Positions 6,091 through 6,107 of a stretch of 6,107 nucleotides of DNA are shown here, in pieces. The notes beneath the pieces are model-generated. The model saw only the letters and a list, made by a program, of their open reading frames with translations, had not been told where the DNA came from and searched no databases. Numbering within the stretch: the stretch's first letter is position 1; each line of letters starts with the position of its first letter. The position numbers and the translations under genes are program-made. Location of the stretch: the NCBI GenBank assembly GCA_902767175.1, contig CACXGH010000115.1, positions 1 through 6,107 on the forward strand. The letters are read 5' to 3'. This DNA is from an uncultured Ruminococcus sp. Lineage in GTDB: Bacteria; Bacillota; Clostridia; Oscillospirales; Acutalibacteraceae.

Positions 6091-6107
6091 GGTGTCCACC
6101 GGACACC
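6091..6107. other. 7-bp hairpin with ACC loop at the window edge
   Basis: GGTGTCC (6091-6097), loop ACC, GGACACC (6101-6107) is a perfect stem with five G-C pairs, ending exactly at the last base. A T run beyond the edge would make it a strong terminator for the recN transcript; without one it is better read as a unit of the hairpin block. Confidence 0.5.

Larger units (their letters stand above)
6031..6107. repeat. G+C-rich hairpin block, possible dispersed intergenic repeat
   Basis: These 77 bases are about 68% G+C, well above the genes beside them. They contain three inverted repeats in a row: CCGAG (6045-6049) with CTCGG (6063-6067); TCTGCC/GGCAGA (6076-6090); and GGTGTCC/GGACACC (6091-6107). 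The last two touch with no gap. TGTCCCCCG (6039-6047) recurs with one change as TGTCCACCG (6093-6101), hinting at internal duplication. The block continues to the right edge and is probably cut by it. Composition and structure suit a palindromic intergenic repeat element. That it is multicopy is inference, since only one copy is visible here. Confidence 0.45.

Noticed and set aside
1..6107. Defence system, prophage, CRISPR array, insertion sequence or tRNA/rRNA gene
   Set aside because: All five complete genes belong to well-known core families, no spaced direct-repeat array or transposase is present, and I see no tRNA- or rRNA-like segment. The window does not support a claim of a new multi-gene system.

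Overview
The window is a stretch of core bacterial chromosome, most likely from a Clostridia-class Firmicute of the Ruminococcus/Oscillospiraceae type. That assignment is an inference. It rests on the gene order dxs-tlyA-nadK-argR-recN, which is a known conserved cluster in Clostridia, on strong GGAGG-type ribosome binding sites, on frequent ATA and AGA/AGG codons, and on moderate G+C in the genes. The lineage cannot be fixed from sequence alone.

Layout: positions 1-124 hold an unidentified stretch with an open frame that runs in from the left edge, plus two perfect short inverted repeats. Positions 125-262 are an A+T-rich leader. It carries a good sigma-A-type promoter (TTGAAT, 17 bp, TATAAT), a perfect 20-bp palindrome lying over the -10 box, and a small hairpin in the predicted 5' UTR. 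From 263 to 6002 five genes follow on the + strand with very tight junctions: dxs/tlyA overlap by 23 nt, tlyA/nadK have a 21-nt gap, nadK/argR overlap by 4 nt (ATGA), and argR/recN have a 10-nt gap. No room for an internal promoter is seen between genes, so they are probably one operon. After recN there is a weak terminator-like hairpin, then a G+C-rich (about 68%) block of back-to-back hairpins that reaches the right edge.

The gene products act in different pathways: isoprenoid precursor synthesis (Dxs), rRNA 2'-O-methylation (TlyA), NADP supply (NadK), arginine-dependent transcription control (ArgR) and double-strand break repair (RecN). Dxs and NadK have a plausible functional link, because later steps of the DXP pathway consume NADPH. 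The rest looks like conserved co-transcription rather than a single pathway. The palindrome over the promoter resembles an ARG box, so ArgR, encoded fourth in the operon, may control its own transcript.

All five proteins look full length and intact, with their key motifs present. I found no evidence of an undescribed multi-gene system. The two places worth a second look are the palindrome at 171-190 and the hairpin block at 6031-6107.
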